A DNA stretch of 64,000 bases, taken from contig NZ_UTBZ01000060.1 in assembly GCF_900580865.1 (NCBI RefSeq), positions 124,001 through 188,000 of the forward strand, read 5' to 3'. The notes below the pieces were generated by a model, which saw nothing but the letters and a program-made list of their open reading frames with translations, did no database searches and was not told where the DNA came from. Shown here piece by piece: positions 35,026-45,348 of the stretch. Numbering within the stretch: the stretch's first letter is position 1; the number at the start of each line of letters is the position of its first letter. Both the position numbers and the translations under genes were made by a program. The DNA comes from Pseudomonas viridiflava (lineage in GTDB: Bacteria; Pseudomonadota; Gammaproteobacteria; Pseudomonadales; Pseudomonadaceae).

Positions 35026-35928
35026 CTAGCGCTCCCATTGCGGGTGAGCGAAACGCTCAGCCAGAAAGTTGATCAACACGCGGACTTTGGTCGCCAGATG
35101 CTTGCGCGTGGGATAGACAACATAGATGCCCAATTCCACCGATTGATACGCTGGTAGAATCTCAACCAGATCCCCATTGCGCAGGTCTTCGGCCACCATG
35201 AAACTGGGCTGCAAGGCAATGCCACCACCTGCCAGCGCGATGCTGCGACAGGTATCACCATTGTTGCAGCGCACACTCGAGCGCGTACGCACAGTCTCGC
35301 TTCCATGAGGCCCTTCGAACTGCCACTCATTGCCGCTGGCAAAGTTGGTGTAGGCGATCACGCCATGCTCAGTCAGGTCAGACAGCGAGCGAATCTCAGG
35401 GTGATTGGCCAGGTACTGGGGCGAAGCGCACAAGCACATTCGCGTACCCGCCAGACGTCGCCCCACCAGAGAAGAACTTTCCATCCGCGCAATGCGAACG
35501 GCGGCATCAAAGCCCTCCTCCACCAGATCCACCAACCGGTCATTCAGGCTGATATCCAGTTCAACGTTGGGGTAAACCTTCATGAAGTCTGCCCACACCG
35601 GAGCCAAGTGCAGCACCCCGAAACTGACCGGCGCATTGATCCGCAGTACACCGCTCGGCTCGGGCGCCGACGACGAAACCGCCTCTTCCGCTTGATCCAT
35701 GAGCGTCAGTACATCGCGTGCCTGGTGATAGAACTGACGCCCTTCCTCCGTCAATGAAAGCTTGCGTGTGGTGCGATGCAGCAGTCGCACGCCCAGGCGT
35801 TCTTCAAGCCCACTGACGTAACGCGAAATAGCCGCCTTCGACATCTCCAATGGCTCGGCTGCGCCGACGAAGCTGCCTTTATCCACCACCGTGCAGAACA
35901 CCTGCATCTCTAACGCCCTGTCCATCAT
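35026..35928 (-). CDS. LysR-family transcriptional regulator
   Basis: 300 residues. HTH: FVGAAEPLEMSKAAISRYVSGLEERLGVRLLHRTTRKLSL. Effector domain GVLRINAPVSFGVLHLAPVWADFMK is typical of the subgroup that regulates neighbouring small oxidoreductases. It is divergent from the four-gene operon at 36035-38610 with 106 bp between, the likely target. Two adjacent Met codons make the exact start uncertain by one residue. Confidence 0.88.
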   Translation of the reverse strand: MMDRALEMQVFCTVVDKGSFVGAAEPLEMSKAAISRYVSGLEERLGVRLLHRTTRKLSLTEEGRQFYHQARDVLTLMDQAEEAVSSSAPEPSGVLRINAPVSFGVLHLAPVWADFMKVYPNVELDISLNDRLVDLVEEGFDAAVRIARMESSSLVGRRLAGTRMCLCASPQYLANHPEIRSLSDLTEHGVIAYTNFASGNEWQFEGPHGSETVRTRSSVRCNNGDTCRSIALAGGGIALQPSFMVAEDLRNGDLVEILPAYQSVELGIYVVYPTRKHLATKVRVLINFLAERFAHPQWER

Positions 35929-36034
35929 TGTCTCACTAAGTGGAACTATTAATCACATTTCGCCTTATTTATCTCATTTTTACAACCTATAAACTGAGCC
36001 CATCGAAACGAACATCAACGGAGATGAAGTCACT

Positions 36035-36664
36035 ATGAAAATTACAGTCGTGGGTACCGGCAACATGGGTTCGGCGTTCACCAAGCAATTGTCCGCCGCC
36101 GGACACATCGTTCGAGTCACTGGCCGTGACATGGAAAAGGCCAAGGCACTGGCTGCTCAGTTTGAAAATGCACAGGCTTACCCGGCAGCAGAGGCTCTTG
36201 GCGACAGCGATGTCGTGGTAATTGCCACCGCCTACCCCGATGCCGTAGCAGCGCTGCAAAGCCTGGGCGATCTGATTGGCAAAGTGATCATCGACATCAC
36301 CAACCCGCTGAGCGCCGACTACATGTCGCTGACCATCGGTCACGAGACCAGCGCCGGCGAAGAAATCGCCAAAGCAGTGCCTCAAGCGCACGTCGTCAAA
36401 GCCTTTAACACCTTGTTCGCTCAAGTACTCGCCGATGGTCCGACGTTCGCGGATAACCAGAAAGGCAGCGTGTTCGTCGCCAGCGATAGTGAGCGTGCCA
36501 AACAAACCGCTATCACCCTCGCCTACAGCCTGGGCTGGAACGCGGTGAACACCGGTGGACTGATCAACGCACGTTACCTGGAGCCACTCGCCGGCCTGAA
36601 TATCTACCTCGGCTACGGCGCCGGTCTGGGCACCTCGATTGCCCCGGTCTGGCTGAACAAGTAA
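36035..36664 (+). CDS. NADP-binding F420-reductase-like oxidoreductase
   Basis: 209 residues. N-terminal Rossmann motif VVGTGNMGSAF (Gly-x-Gly-x2-Gly, residues 6-12) followed by a GRD dinucleotide-preference loop, then VVIATAYPDAV and DITNPL, as in the F420H2:NADP oxidoreductase/ProC-like family. Pseudomonads lack F420, so the protein probably uses another partner. First gene of an operon with a DODA-type dioxygenase, hydrolase and DoxX protein; divergent from a LysR regulator. Confidence 0.82.
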   Translation: MKITVVGTGNMGSAFTKQLSAAGHIVRVTGRDMEKAKALAAQFENAQAYPAAEALGDSDVVVIATAYPDAVAALQSLGDLIGKVIIDITNPLSADYMSLTIGHETSAGEEIAKAVPQAHVVKAFNTLFAQVLADGPTFADNQKGSVFVASDSERAKQTAITLAYSLGWNAVNTGGLINARYLEPLAGLNIYLGYGAGLGTSIAPVWLNK

Positions 36665-36683
36665 TCACATTGGAGCTTTCACC

Positions 36684-37526
36684 ATGAACACCTCGTTCCC
36701 CCTGCTGTTTGTGTCTCATGGTGCTCCGCTGTTTGCCATCGAGCCCGGTCTGGCTGGTCCGCGTCTGGCCGAGCTCGGTCGCGAACTGCCGCGACCTGAT
36801 GCCATTGTCATCCTGTCTCCGCACTGGATGACCCGTGGTGAAGTCAATGTCACGGCGAGCACCGCCCCGCAAACCATTCACGACTTCGGCGGTTTTCCCG
36901 ACGAGTTGTATCAATTGCGCTACCCGGCACCGGGTGCTCCGATCCTGGCTGCCCACATCGTCAAACTGCTGCAGGCAGCAGGCTGGACCTCCCGACTCGA
37001 TCACCAGCGCGGGCTGGACCATGGGGCGTGGGTGCCGCTGATGTACTTGGCGCCCGATGCCGACATTCCCGTGGTTCAGGTGTCAATGCCCGCGCGGCTC
37101 GATACCCATCAGGCCTGGAAACTCGGTGAGGCGCTCAAACCACTGCGTGACATGAACGTGCTGATCGTAGCGTCCGGCAGCCTGACTCATAACTTGTATG
37201 AGTTTCGCGGAGCGACCCGCGAGGGTGCGGATTACGTGAAGGCCTTCGCGGCCTGGACCGCGCAAACACTGCGTGCCGGGCAAACCGATCAACTCCTGGA
37301 TTACCGGCAACAGGCGCCCTCTGCCGAGCGCGCTCACCCGACAGATGAGCACTTTTTGCCGTTGCTGATCGCTCTGGGTGCCGCCGGCGAACGTTATGAC
37401 ACCCGCGTGCTGGAAGGCGGCGTGTCCTACGGCGTGCTGGCGATGGACAGTTACCTGTTTTCCTCGAAAAACGAAGATGGATCTGAATCCACTCCTCTCA
37501 ATCAAGGCGTTACCAACCATGCGTGA
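36684..37526 (+). CDS. Class III extradiol dioxygenase family (DODA/YgiD-like)
   Basis: 280 residues. Metal ligands appear as His12 (VSHGAPLF), His47 (LSPHWMTRG) and a later His in GSLTHNLYEF; the conserved His in RGLDHGAWVPLMYL is the usual acid/base. This LigB-like group includes DOPA 4,5-dioxygenase and YgiD. It would open a catechol ring next to the hydroxyls. Gap to the preceding gene is 19 bp; its 3' end overlaps the next gene by 8 bp. Substrate unknown. Confidence 0.86.
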   Translation: MNTSFPLLFVSHGAPLFAIEPGLAGPRLAELGRELPRPDAIVILSPHWMTRGEVNVTASTAPQTIHDFGGFPDELYQLRYPAPGAPILAAHIVKLLQAAGWTSRLDHQRGLDHGAWVPLMYLAPDADIPVVQVSMPARLDTHQAWKLGEALKPLRDMNVLIVASGSLTHNLYEFRGATREGADYVKAFAAWTAQTLRAGQTDQLLDYRQQAPSAERAHPTDEHFLPLLIALGAAGERYDTRVLEGGVSYGVLAMDSYLFSSKNEDGSESTPLNQGVTNHA

Positions 37527-38190
37527 TACGACTTTTTCCGAAGCGGCCCGCGAGCCGCAATCGGGCCTCTTTTTCCGCAAGGGCTGCAGCGTTGCAGCGC
37601 CCAAGGGCCGACTGATTCTGCTGCACGGCGTGGGGTCGAATGAAGCCAACCTTGCGTCTATGGCTCAATCGCTACCCGAAGGTCTGGAAGTGATTTTGCT
37701 GCGCGCTCCCCTGCAGGTCGGGCCTCAGGGCTTCGCCTGGTATCAGGTGAACTTCACCAGTAATGGCCCTTCGTTCAATCAAGAACAAGCAGAAGCCAGC
37801 CGGCATCTGCTGCACACCTTTATAGACGCACTGCCCCAGTTGCCGACGGTCATCGCAGGCTTCAGTCAGGGCGGCATCATGAGCGCGAGTCTGGGCGTGA
37901 CCGAGCCTGAACTGGTGCAAGGTTTTGCGATTCTCAGCGGCAGAATGCTGCGCGAGATAGCCCCAAAGGTCGCCTCGCCTGAGCGTCTCAAGTCAGTGTC
38001 GGCATTCATCGCCCACGGTCACCACGACGGCGTGTTGCCGGTGGACTGGGCCAAGGAAGCTGACGCTTGGCTGGATCGAATCGGCGTCGTCCACGAAACC
38101 CATTTCTACGAAATGGCCCACGAGATCGTCGCTGAAGAACTGGCTGACTTCTCGACATGGCTGACCCAAACGCTGTCACTGATTCATTAA
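37519..38190 (+). CDS. Alpha/beta hydrolase, carboxylesterase/YpfH-like
   Basis: 223 residues from ATG 37519, which overlaps the upstream stop; an in-frame ATG 14 codons earlier is also possible. Oxyanion strand LILLHGVGSNEANL, nucleophile GFSQGGIMSAS (Ser), Asp in HGHHDGVLPV, and a His near the end (YEMAHEI) form the triad. These small serine esterases act on short acyl esters or thioesters. In this operon it might hydrolyse a product of the ring-cleaving enzyme. Confidence 0.84.
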   Translation: MRDTTFSEAAREPQSGLFFRKGCSVAAPKGRLILLHGVGSNEANLASMAQSLPEGLEVILLRAPLQVGPQGFAWYQVNFTSNGPSFNQEQAEASRHLLHTFIDALPQLPTVIAGFSQGGIMSASLGVTEPELVQGFAILSGRMLREIAPKVASPERLKSVSAFIAHGHHDGVLPVDWAKEADAWLDRIGVVHETHFYEMAHEIVAEELADFSTWLTQTLSLIH

Positions 38191-38208
38191 ACAAAAAGGA
38201 GCTACACC

Positions 38209-38610
38209 ATGATTGACTCTCGCACCGCCCCCTACGCTGCATTTGTGATGCGCCTCGCCCTGGGCATCATGTTTATCGCTCACGGCCTGACCAAAGTGTT
38301 TGTTTTCACGCCCGCAGGTACCGCAGGTTTTTTTGAATCCATCGGTTTTCCGGGCTTTCTCGCTTACCCGGTCATGGCATTTGAAGTGATCGGCGGCTTG
38401 ATGTTGGTATTGGGTGTTTACGCACGCTGGGTGGCCGCCTTGGCGGTGGTTCAGCTGTTCGTCGCCGCAACCGTCCACTTCGGCAACGGCTGGAGTTTCA
38501 CCAATGCCAACGGCGGCTGGGAATACCCGATCTATTTGTCCGTGACGGCATTGGTTGTTGCACTGCTGGGTGACGGCGCCTTTGCCGCGAAGGCATCCCG
38601 CACAGCGTAA
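38209..38610 (+). CDS. DoxX-family membrane protein
   Basis: 133 residues with four hydrophobic helices (about 12-30, 50-68, 72-90, 105-124). The motif LALGIMFIAHGLTKVF is typical of DoxX/DoxD-like proteins, which occur with oxidoreductases and may interact with quinones in the inner membrane. RBS AAAGGAG precedes the ATG. Last gene of the LysR-linked operon, followed by a strong terminator. Confidence 0.85.
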   Translation: MIDSRTAPYAAFVMRLALGIMFIAHGLTKVFVFTPAGTAGFFESIGFPGFLAYPVMAFEVIGGLMLVLGVYARWVAALAVVQLFVAATVHFGNGWSFTNANGGWEYPIYLSVTALVVALLGDGAFAAKASRTA

Positions 38611-38628
38611 CTCTCTGCGTAGTACTTG

Positions 38629-38666
38629 AATGCCGATGCACTGGAGCAATCCAGTGCATCGGCATT
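38629..38666. terminator. Strong terminator between convergent DoxX and LysR genes
   Basis: A perfect 17-bp stem (AATGCCGATGCACTGGA and complement) with GCAA as a tetraloop. It is flanked by TT on one side and AA on the other, and lies between two convergent genes, so it can act in both directions. Confidence 0.85.
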
Positions 38667-38691
38667 TTGCGTTGTGGTCAACGGTGGTACA

Positions 38692-39573
38692 TCACGCCAG
38701 TCGCTCAGTCATGAAGCTGACGAACGCTTTTATTTTCGGCAAAGGGTGGCGACTGGATGGCCAAAGAATGCTGAACGTACGGTGATCGCTCATGTAGCGA
38801 TCCAGAAGCGCAACCAATCTTCCATCGGTGATGGCATCTTCGACAAAAAAATCCGGCAGGCACGCGATTCCCAATCCAGCCTCAGCCATCGCCATGAGCG
38901 GCTCTATCGCATTGGCGGTTGCCGACTGCCCGGGTTCATAGCTGTCCTGACCCTTTTTTGTCAGCAGTGGCCAAGGGTCGAGTTTGCCACTGGTTGGATA
39001 CCGGTAACGGAGGCAGGAATGGCCGGCGAGATCTGACGGCCGTGCAGGCGTACCACGGGTTGCAAGGTAGTCAGGCGATGCAACGAGCCGATGGCTGTAG
39101 CCATTGAGCTTGCGCATTGTCAGGCGCGAGTCTTCGACCTCACCGATACGCATCACCGCATCAAAACCCTCCTCGATGACGTTGACCAGCCGATCACTGA
39201 ATTCAAGCTCCAGCTCCACGTCGGGATAGGCCTGCTGAAACGCAATCAAGTGAGGCATCAAACGCATGCCCAACTGGGGCAAGCCCAGACGCAATTTTCC
39301 CTGGGGTTTACCAGCAGCCTCGGTGATCTCCCGTTTGGCGACCTCATACTCCGCAAAAATACGGTGACAGCGCTCAAGGAACACACTGCCCTCGGAGGTC
39401 AGCGTTATCGCGCGTGTGGAGCGGTGAAACAACCTGACGCCGAGTTCTTCCTCCAAACGTGCCACGGCCTTGCTGACAGCCGATGAAGATACGCCAGTTC
39501 TTCGTCCAGCCTCGGTAAAGCTGCGCGTTTGCGCGGCCTGAACGAACGCGCCGAGCGCTCCAAAATGGTCCAT
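38692..39573 (-). CDS. LysR-family transcriptional regulator
   Basis: 293 residues. HTH: FTEAGRRTGVSSSAVSKAVARLEEELGVRLFHRSTRAITL. Effector domain starts GKLRLGLPQLGMRLMPHL. It is divergent from the LLM/TIM-barrel operon at 39741 with 167 bp between starts, which is probably its target. Ends beside the terminator shared with the DoxX gene. Confidence 0.88.
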   Translation of the reverse strand: MDHFGALGAFVQAAQTRSFTEAGRRTGVSSSAVSKAVARLEEELGVRLFHRSTRAITLTSEGSVFLERCHRIFAEYEVAKREITEAAGKPQGKLRLGLPQLGMRLMPHLIAFQQAYPDVELELEFSDRLVNVIEEGFDAVMRIGEVEDSRLTMRKLNGYSHRLVASPDYLATRGTPARPSDLAGHSCLRYRYPTSGKLDPWPLLTKKGQDSYEPGQSATANAIEPLMAMAEAGLGIACLPDFFVEDAITDGRLVALLDRYMSDHRTFSILWPSSRHPLPKIKAFVSFMTERLA

Positions 39574-39740
39574 GACGACTCCGATCTATTTGAGCGTTTT
39601 ATTCATAAATGTTCGGAACTGCATCCTGTTTTTCTTTCACATCATACAACCTATAGTCACCGAAATCGTGGCTTCACCCCAAGGCGTATCGCCTCGCGAA
39701 GCCTCTGCCATCCTGGATTACAGAAGAGCCCTCGAAAATC

Positions 39741-40748
39741 ATGTCCTCTCGCTATACGAGTGCGCCGGAACTGCAACAGCACCGCGGTTATGCGCGGGTT
39801 TTTCAGCCCGGTCATCTGACGTTTGGCTTCATCGCCCCCTTGGAAAGTTACCCCGACAGTCCGGGTCCGACTCTGCAGGATCATGCGCAGTTGGCTCGCC
39901 GGGTTGATGAGGCTGGTTTTTCCGCCATCTGGCTTCGCGATGTACCGTTCTATGACCCGAACTTCGGTGATGTGGGGCAGATTCTTGACCCTCTGGTGTA
40001 CGCCGGATTTCTGGCTGGCGTGACCCGTAATATCGCCATCGGTACCGCGGGCATCGTTCTCCCTTTACGCGATCCATTGATCGTTGCCAAACAGGCCGCG
40101 AGCATCGATCAGTTGCTAGGGGGACGATTTATCCTCGGGCTGGCCACCGGCGACCGTCCGGTGGAATACCCTGCTTTCGGGTTTGATTTCAATAATCGCG
40201 CCGAGCGTTTCCGTGATGCGCTGGCGATCATCCGCGCTGCAACCGAAACCCACTGGCCAGTGCATGCCTCTAAGTTTTATGGCCAGTTGAATGGTGATAT
40301 CGACCTCATCCCCAAGCCTGTGGGTTCACGCCTGCCGACCATTATTGTGGGTCAGGCCGGCCAGTCGCTGGAGTGGATTGGCGAAAACACCGACGGCATT
40401 CTCTCGTATATCTCCAATCCGATCCTGATTCCGCAAATCATCGAACGCTGGCGCACGGTCTGTGGCCAGGGGATTTACAAGCCCTACGGCTACGGCACCC
40501 TGTTTGATCTGGACCGCGACCCGAACTTTCCACTGCAGGCGGGTCGGGTGCTGCGTGCCGGTCGCAACGCATTGATCGAGCATTGGAAGCGTCAACAGGA
40601 TCAGGGCGTCGGTCACGTTGCCCTGCACTTCAAACCTCAGCGACGTCACGCCTCGGAAGTCATCGATGAGCTGGGCGAATACCTCCTCCCACACTTCCCC
40701 AGTGCATCACTTCCGGTCGAACCCTCACCCATGCAGGCCCGCTCATGA
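39741..40748 (+). CDS. Luciferase-like (LLM) flavin oxidoreductase, BA3436-type
   Basis: 335 residues, TIM-barrel flavin enzyme of the bacterial-luciferase superfamily. The stretch TFGFIAPLESYPDSPGPTLQDHAQLARRVDEAGFSAIWLRDVPF and later IDQLLGGRFILGLATGDRPVEYPAFG are typical of the TIGR03571-like (BA3436) group. It probably uses FMNH2 from a separate reductase to oxygenate or desulfonate a small substrate. Its end overlaps the next gene by 4 bp (ATGA), so it heads a tightly coupled operon. No substrate known. Confidence 0.82.
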   Translation: MSSRYTSAPELQQHRGYARVFQPGHLTFGFIAPLESYPDSPGPTLQDHAQLARRVDEAGFSAIWLRDVPFYDPNFGDVGQILDPLVYAGFLAGVTRNIAIGTAGIVLPLRDPLIVAKQAASIDQLLGGRFILGLATGDRPVEYPAFGFDFNNRAERFRDALAIIRAATETHWPVHASKFYGQLNGDIDLIPKPVGSRLPTIIVGQAGQSLEWIGENTDGILSYISNPILIPQIIERWRTVCGQGIYKPYGYGTLFDLDRDPNFPLQAGRVLRAGRNALIEHWKRQQDQGVGHVALHFKPQRRHASEVIDELGEYLLPHFPSASLPVEPSPMQARS

Positions 40749-41545
40749 ATCGCCCTCTTCATCACATGGATTTCATCTTTCAGACCGCATTGGGCACTTA
40801 CCCGTTGGCAGCACAGTGCGAAATGCTCGCCGAACTCGGCTACCAAGGGATGACGATATCTGCCTGGAGTAAAGACTTGCAGTCGATTGCCCAGGTCAAA
40901 CCCACTTGGGGCCTGGACGTAGGTGCCGTCTACCTGATCTATCGCCAAGGTCTGGAATCGTTTGTAACCAACATCTTCGAAACCATTGAGGGCTGCACCA
41001 CGATTGAGCTGGCCCTGCATTCAGGCGACGAAGTCACCGACGCTGACCGCAGAATGCTTGAGCACCTGCTGCCGATCTGCGAGCGTCGAGGCCTTGAGAT
41101 CAATCTTTATCCCCACGCGCGCTACGGCATGCAGACAACCGCCGAAGCCGTGGCACTGTGCGAAGAGTTCAACCACCCGCTACTCAATATCGTTTTCAAC
41201 GGTTATCACTGGTATGCGATGCAGGAGCAGGCTCTTGAACAGCGTCTTGATGCGGTTTGGCCCTGGCTGAAACAGGTCAATATCGCCGGCACCCGGCGCT
41301 CGCCACTGGGATGGGGCGGCCTGGCGACAATCGAACCGCTCGATGAAGGGGAAATGGACAACTTCGTGTTGTTGGGCGCCCTCGAACGTCGTGGTTTCGA
41401 CGGACGCTTTGGCGTTCTTGGCTGGGAGAGTATGGGCGGTGACGTCTATGGCAACCTGCGCCGGTCGGTCACTGCGTTTCGCTCCATGGAACACCGGTTG
41501 GCGGTCCATCCCGAATGGTCCGTTCTGACCGACTCACCGCGCTGA
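40745..41545 (+). CDS. Xylose isomerase-like TIM-barrel protein (copy 1)
   Basis: 266 residues with the sugar phosphate isomerase/epimerase TIM-barrel pattern: AAQCEMLAELGYQGMTISAW, LEINLYPHARYGMQT, FNGYHWYAMQEQALEQRL, and a C-terminal FGVLGWESMGGDVYGNL. Metal ligand Glu/Asp/His residues are likely in IELALHSG, YPHA, and GWES. It is a sister of the next gene (shared NGYHWYA, LGWGG, EMDNF). Proteins of this class isomerise or epimerise small polyols or act as metal-binding hydrolases; substrate unknown. Confidence 0.72.
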   Translation: MNRPLHHMDFIFQTALGTYPLAAQCEMLAELGYQGMTISAWSKDLQSIAQVKPTWGLDVGAVYLIYRQGLESFVTNIFETIEGCTTIELALHSGDEVTDADRRMLEHLLPICERRGLEINLYPHARYGMQTTAEAVALCEEFNHPLLNIVFNGYHWYAMQEQALEQRLDAVWPWLKQVNIAGTRRSPLGWGGLATIEPLDEGEMDNFVLLGALERRGFDGRFGVLGWESMGGDVYGNLRRSVTAFRSMEHRLAVHPEWSVLTDSPR

Positions 41546-41561
41546 GCCCAGGAGATAAATC

Positions 41562-42368
41562 ATGGCTCATCGTATCCATGCACTCGATTCATTTTTCTAC
41601 TCATCGATGGGTGTTTACGCCTTTCAAACGCAGTGCGAAATGTTGGCCGAACTGGGTTATGACGGCATCACTGTCGCGGCCTGGGGCGGTACACCGCTGA
41701 CCGATCTCACCTTATTGCCCCGTGTCAGGGAAACCCACGGCTTGCACGTTGAGGGGCTTTATCTGGTGCTACACGAGGGGCGTAACGACAGTCTGATACG
41801 ACGCATCGTTGAAACCGTCGAAGGTGTCGAGCTTATCGAGCTGGCGATACAAACCAGCGTCAATGGTGCTCAAGCCATTCTTGGCTTCATCGAGTCGCTG
41901 CTGCCCATTGCCGAGCAGCGTGGACTGCGAATCGCGCTGTATCCCCATCTGCATCATGTGACCCAGACTACCGAACAAGTCGTGCAGATCTGCGAACTGT
42001 TTGCTCACCCGCGCCTGGGTGCCTCGTTCAATGGTTATCACTGGTACGCCAGCCAGGAAGGAGCGCTTGAAGCACGCCTCTTGGCAATGAAGCCATGGCT
42101 GATGCAAGTGGTGACGTCCGGTAGCGCGCTTTCGCAACTGGGCTGGGGCGGCGTGGCCACGATGGAGCCGGTTGATCGTGGCGAGATGGACAACTTCGCG
42201 TTGATTGCCGCGCTGAATCGCGTTGGCTACACCGGGAGCATCGGCGTGCTCGGCTGGGATTATGGTGGCGACATCTACCTGAAACTCCAGCGATGCCTCG
42301 CAACGCTGCGTGATATTGATCGACGCCTTGAAGCGCACCCGCAATGGGCGAACTTCCCATTGAAGTAA
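41562..42368 (+). CDS. Xylose isomerase-like TIM-barrel protein (copy 2)
   Basis: 268 residues, paralogue of the upstream gene with similarity over the full length: QTQCEMLAELGYDGITVAAWGG, LRIALYPHLHHVTQTTEQVVQIC, FNGYHWYASQEGALEARL, LGWGGVATMEPVDRGEMDNF and GSIGVLGWDYGGDIY. The final Glu of copy 1 (GWES) is Asp here (GWDY), so metal binding or substrate may differ. A tandem duplication kept side by side suggests a heterodimer or sequential steps. Spacing to neighbours is 16 and 42 bp. Confidence 0.72.
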   Translation: MAHRIHALDSFFYSSMGVYAFQTQCEMLAELGYDGITVAAWGGTPLTDLTLLPRVRETHGLHVEGLYLVLHEGRNDSLIRRIVETVEGVELIELAIQTSVNGAQAILGFIESLLPIAEQRGLRIALYPHLHHVTQTTEQVVQICELFAHPRLGASFNGYHWYASQEGALEARLLAMKPWLMQVVTSGSALSQLGWGGVATMEPVDRGEMDNFALIAALNRVGYTGSIGVLGWDYGGDIYLKLQRCLATLRDIDRRLEAHPQWANFPLK

Positions 42369-42410
42369 GACCGCATCACCTTGTGAACCCGAATTGAAAT
42401 GGAGCCTGCA

Positions 42411-43394
42411 ATGACAGCCCTCTCTGTACTGGATTTGATGATGATTGGCGAAGGAAAAACCTTCGCTGACACCCTTGATGATGCGGTTGCGCTGGCGCAA
42501 CACGTGGAAGCTCACGGTTATAAACGCTACTGGATCGCCGAGCATCACGACCTGCCGGGTATCGCATCCTCGGCAACCACCCTGCTGATTCAGCATCTGG
42601 CTGCGGCAACGCGTGAGCTGCGTGTGGGCTCTGGCGGGATCATGCTGCCTAATCACTCTCCTCTCGTAGTTGCGGAGCAGTTCGGAACGTTGGAAACGTT
42701 ATTTGCGGGGCGTATCGATCTGGGCATTGGCAGAGCGCCTGGATCAGCCGGGCCGGCAATTCGGGCGCTGCGCGGTGATGCCTCCGAACGCGACTTCGCG
42801 CAAGACCTGCGACAAGTGCAGGACTATCTGGCGGACAACGGCAAACAGCCAGTTCGGGCAATCCCGGGGCAACACGACATCCCGCTCTGGTTGCTGGGCT
42901 CGAGTATCAACAGTGCTGACCTCGCGGCAAAACTGGGGCTTCCATACGCATTCGCTTCGCATTTTGCCCCGCGTTTTTTGATGGAAGCGATTACCCATTA
43001 CCGCAGTACGTTCCGCCCCTCGGCCGTTTTAAGCAGCCCGTATGTTATCGCTGGTGCAAATGTCTTCGCGGCCCCTTCCCGGGCCGAGGCTGACTACATC
43101 GCCAGCTCACATCGACAGTGGGTCTGCAATTTATACGCAGGCAAGGCAGGCCCTTTACCGCGTCCGGAAGAAGGCTACATGGAACGGATCTCCGCCTATG
43201 ATCGACAGAGCCTGGACCAAGCCATGTCTTGCACTGCAGTGGGTGACGTGGACGATGTTGGCAGTTGGTTGCGTCAGTTCATCGCTACCACTCAGGCGGA
43301 TGAAGTGATCATAGATGCGAGGATTTATGACCCCTCGGCACGTTGTCGCTCGTATCAGATTGCCGCCGAATCTATTGCCGACCTGCTCGACTGA
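42411..43394 (+). CDS. Luciferase-like (LLM) flavin oxidoreductase, MsnO8-type
   Basis: 327 residues from ATG 42411, with TGGAG six bases upstream; an ATG 12 bp earlier is less well placed. Signature: [58 protein letters not shown], seen in MsnO8-family flavin-dependent oxidoreductases (quoted in pieces: [30 protein letters not shown]). It is a different LLM branch from the first gene of the operon. Together they could act as two flavin oxygenases on one substrate or as parallel enzymes. Confidence 0.84.
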   Translation: MTALSVLDLMMIGEGKTFADTLDDAVALAQHVEAHGYKRYWIAEHHDLPGIASSATTLLIQHLAAATRELRVGSGGIMLPNHSPLVVAEQFGTLETLFAGRIDLGIGRAPGSAGPAIRALRGDASERDFAQDLRQVQDYLADNGKQPVRAIPGQHDIPLWLLGSSINSADLAAKLGLPYAFASHFAPRFLMEAITHYRSTFRPSAVLSSPYVIAGANVFAAPSRAEADYIASSHRQWVCNLYAGKAGPLPRPEEGYMERISAYDRQSLDQAMSCTAVGDVDDVGSWLRQFIATTQADEVIIDARIYDPSARCRSYQIAAESIADLLD

Positions 43395-43473
43395 TGCCAG
43401 TCGGATGTTGTGTCCACTGTCTGTGCAGGCCTCGACATGAGGCTTGCCAGCGCTATGAAATCGAGGATCAGAC

Positions 43474-43848
43474 ATGTCCAATGCTGATCAGCAAGCGATG
43501 CTCGCTGCGCCTTCCCCTTCCCCTCAAATGATCCTGCACGCGATCGCACACCCGCTGAGACGAAAGATACTTGGCTGGCTGAAAGACGCGATTCGGTATT
43601 TCCCTCAGCAAGCCTACGGTCGCGAATTCGGCGTGTGCGCTGGCCAGATTGCCCTGCGTTGCGGGCTGGCACAATCCACGGTCTCCCAGCACTTGTCATT
43701 GCTCAAGAAGGCCGAATTGATCGAGGAACACAGAATAGGTCCTGTGCGTTTTTTTACGCGAAACGAGGTCACGCTTCAGCACTTTACTCATCAGCTGACA
43801 TTCCTGCTGGCCAACCCGCTGAGTGCGGTAAATCACCAGACAGATTGA
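43474..43848 (+). CDS. ArsR-family (winged-helix) transcriptional regulator
   Basis: 124 residues. The wHTH is clear: HAIAHPLRRKILGWLKD then VCAGQIALRCGLAQSTVSQHLSLLKKAELIEEHRIGPVRFFTRN. No Cys cluster typical of metal-sensing ArsR proteins; only Cys in FGVCAGQIALRCG, so it may sense an organic or redox signal. It lies 79 bp downstream of the LLM operon, same strand, and may belong to it or act on the formaldehyde genes that follow. Confidence 0.82.
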   Translation: MSNADQQAMLAAPSPSPQMILHAIAHPLRRKILGWLKDAIRYFPQQAYGREFGVCAGQIALRCGLAQSTVSQHLSLLKKAELIEEHRIGPVRFFTRNEVTLQHFTHQLTFLLANPLSAVNHQTD

Positions 43849-45283
<1,435 letters not shown>

Positions 45284-45348
45284 AGTAAGGCTCAGGGCCG
45301 CAAGGCCCTGTCGCCTTCCCACGCTCGTTATCGATCTGGAGATACCTT

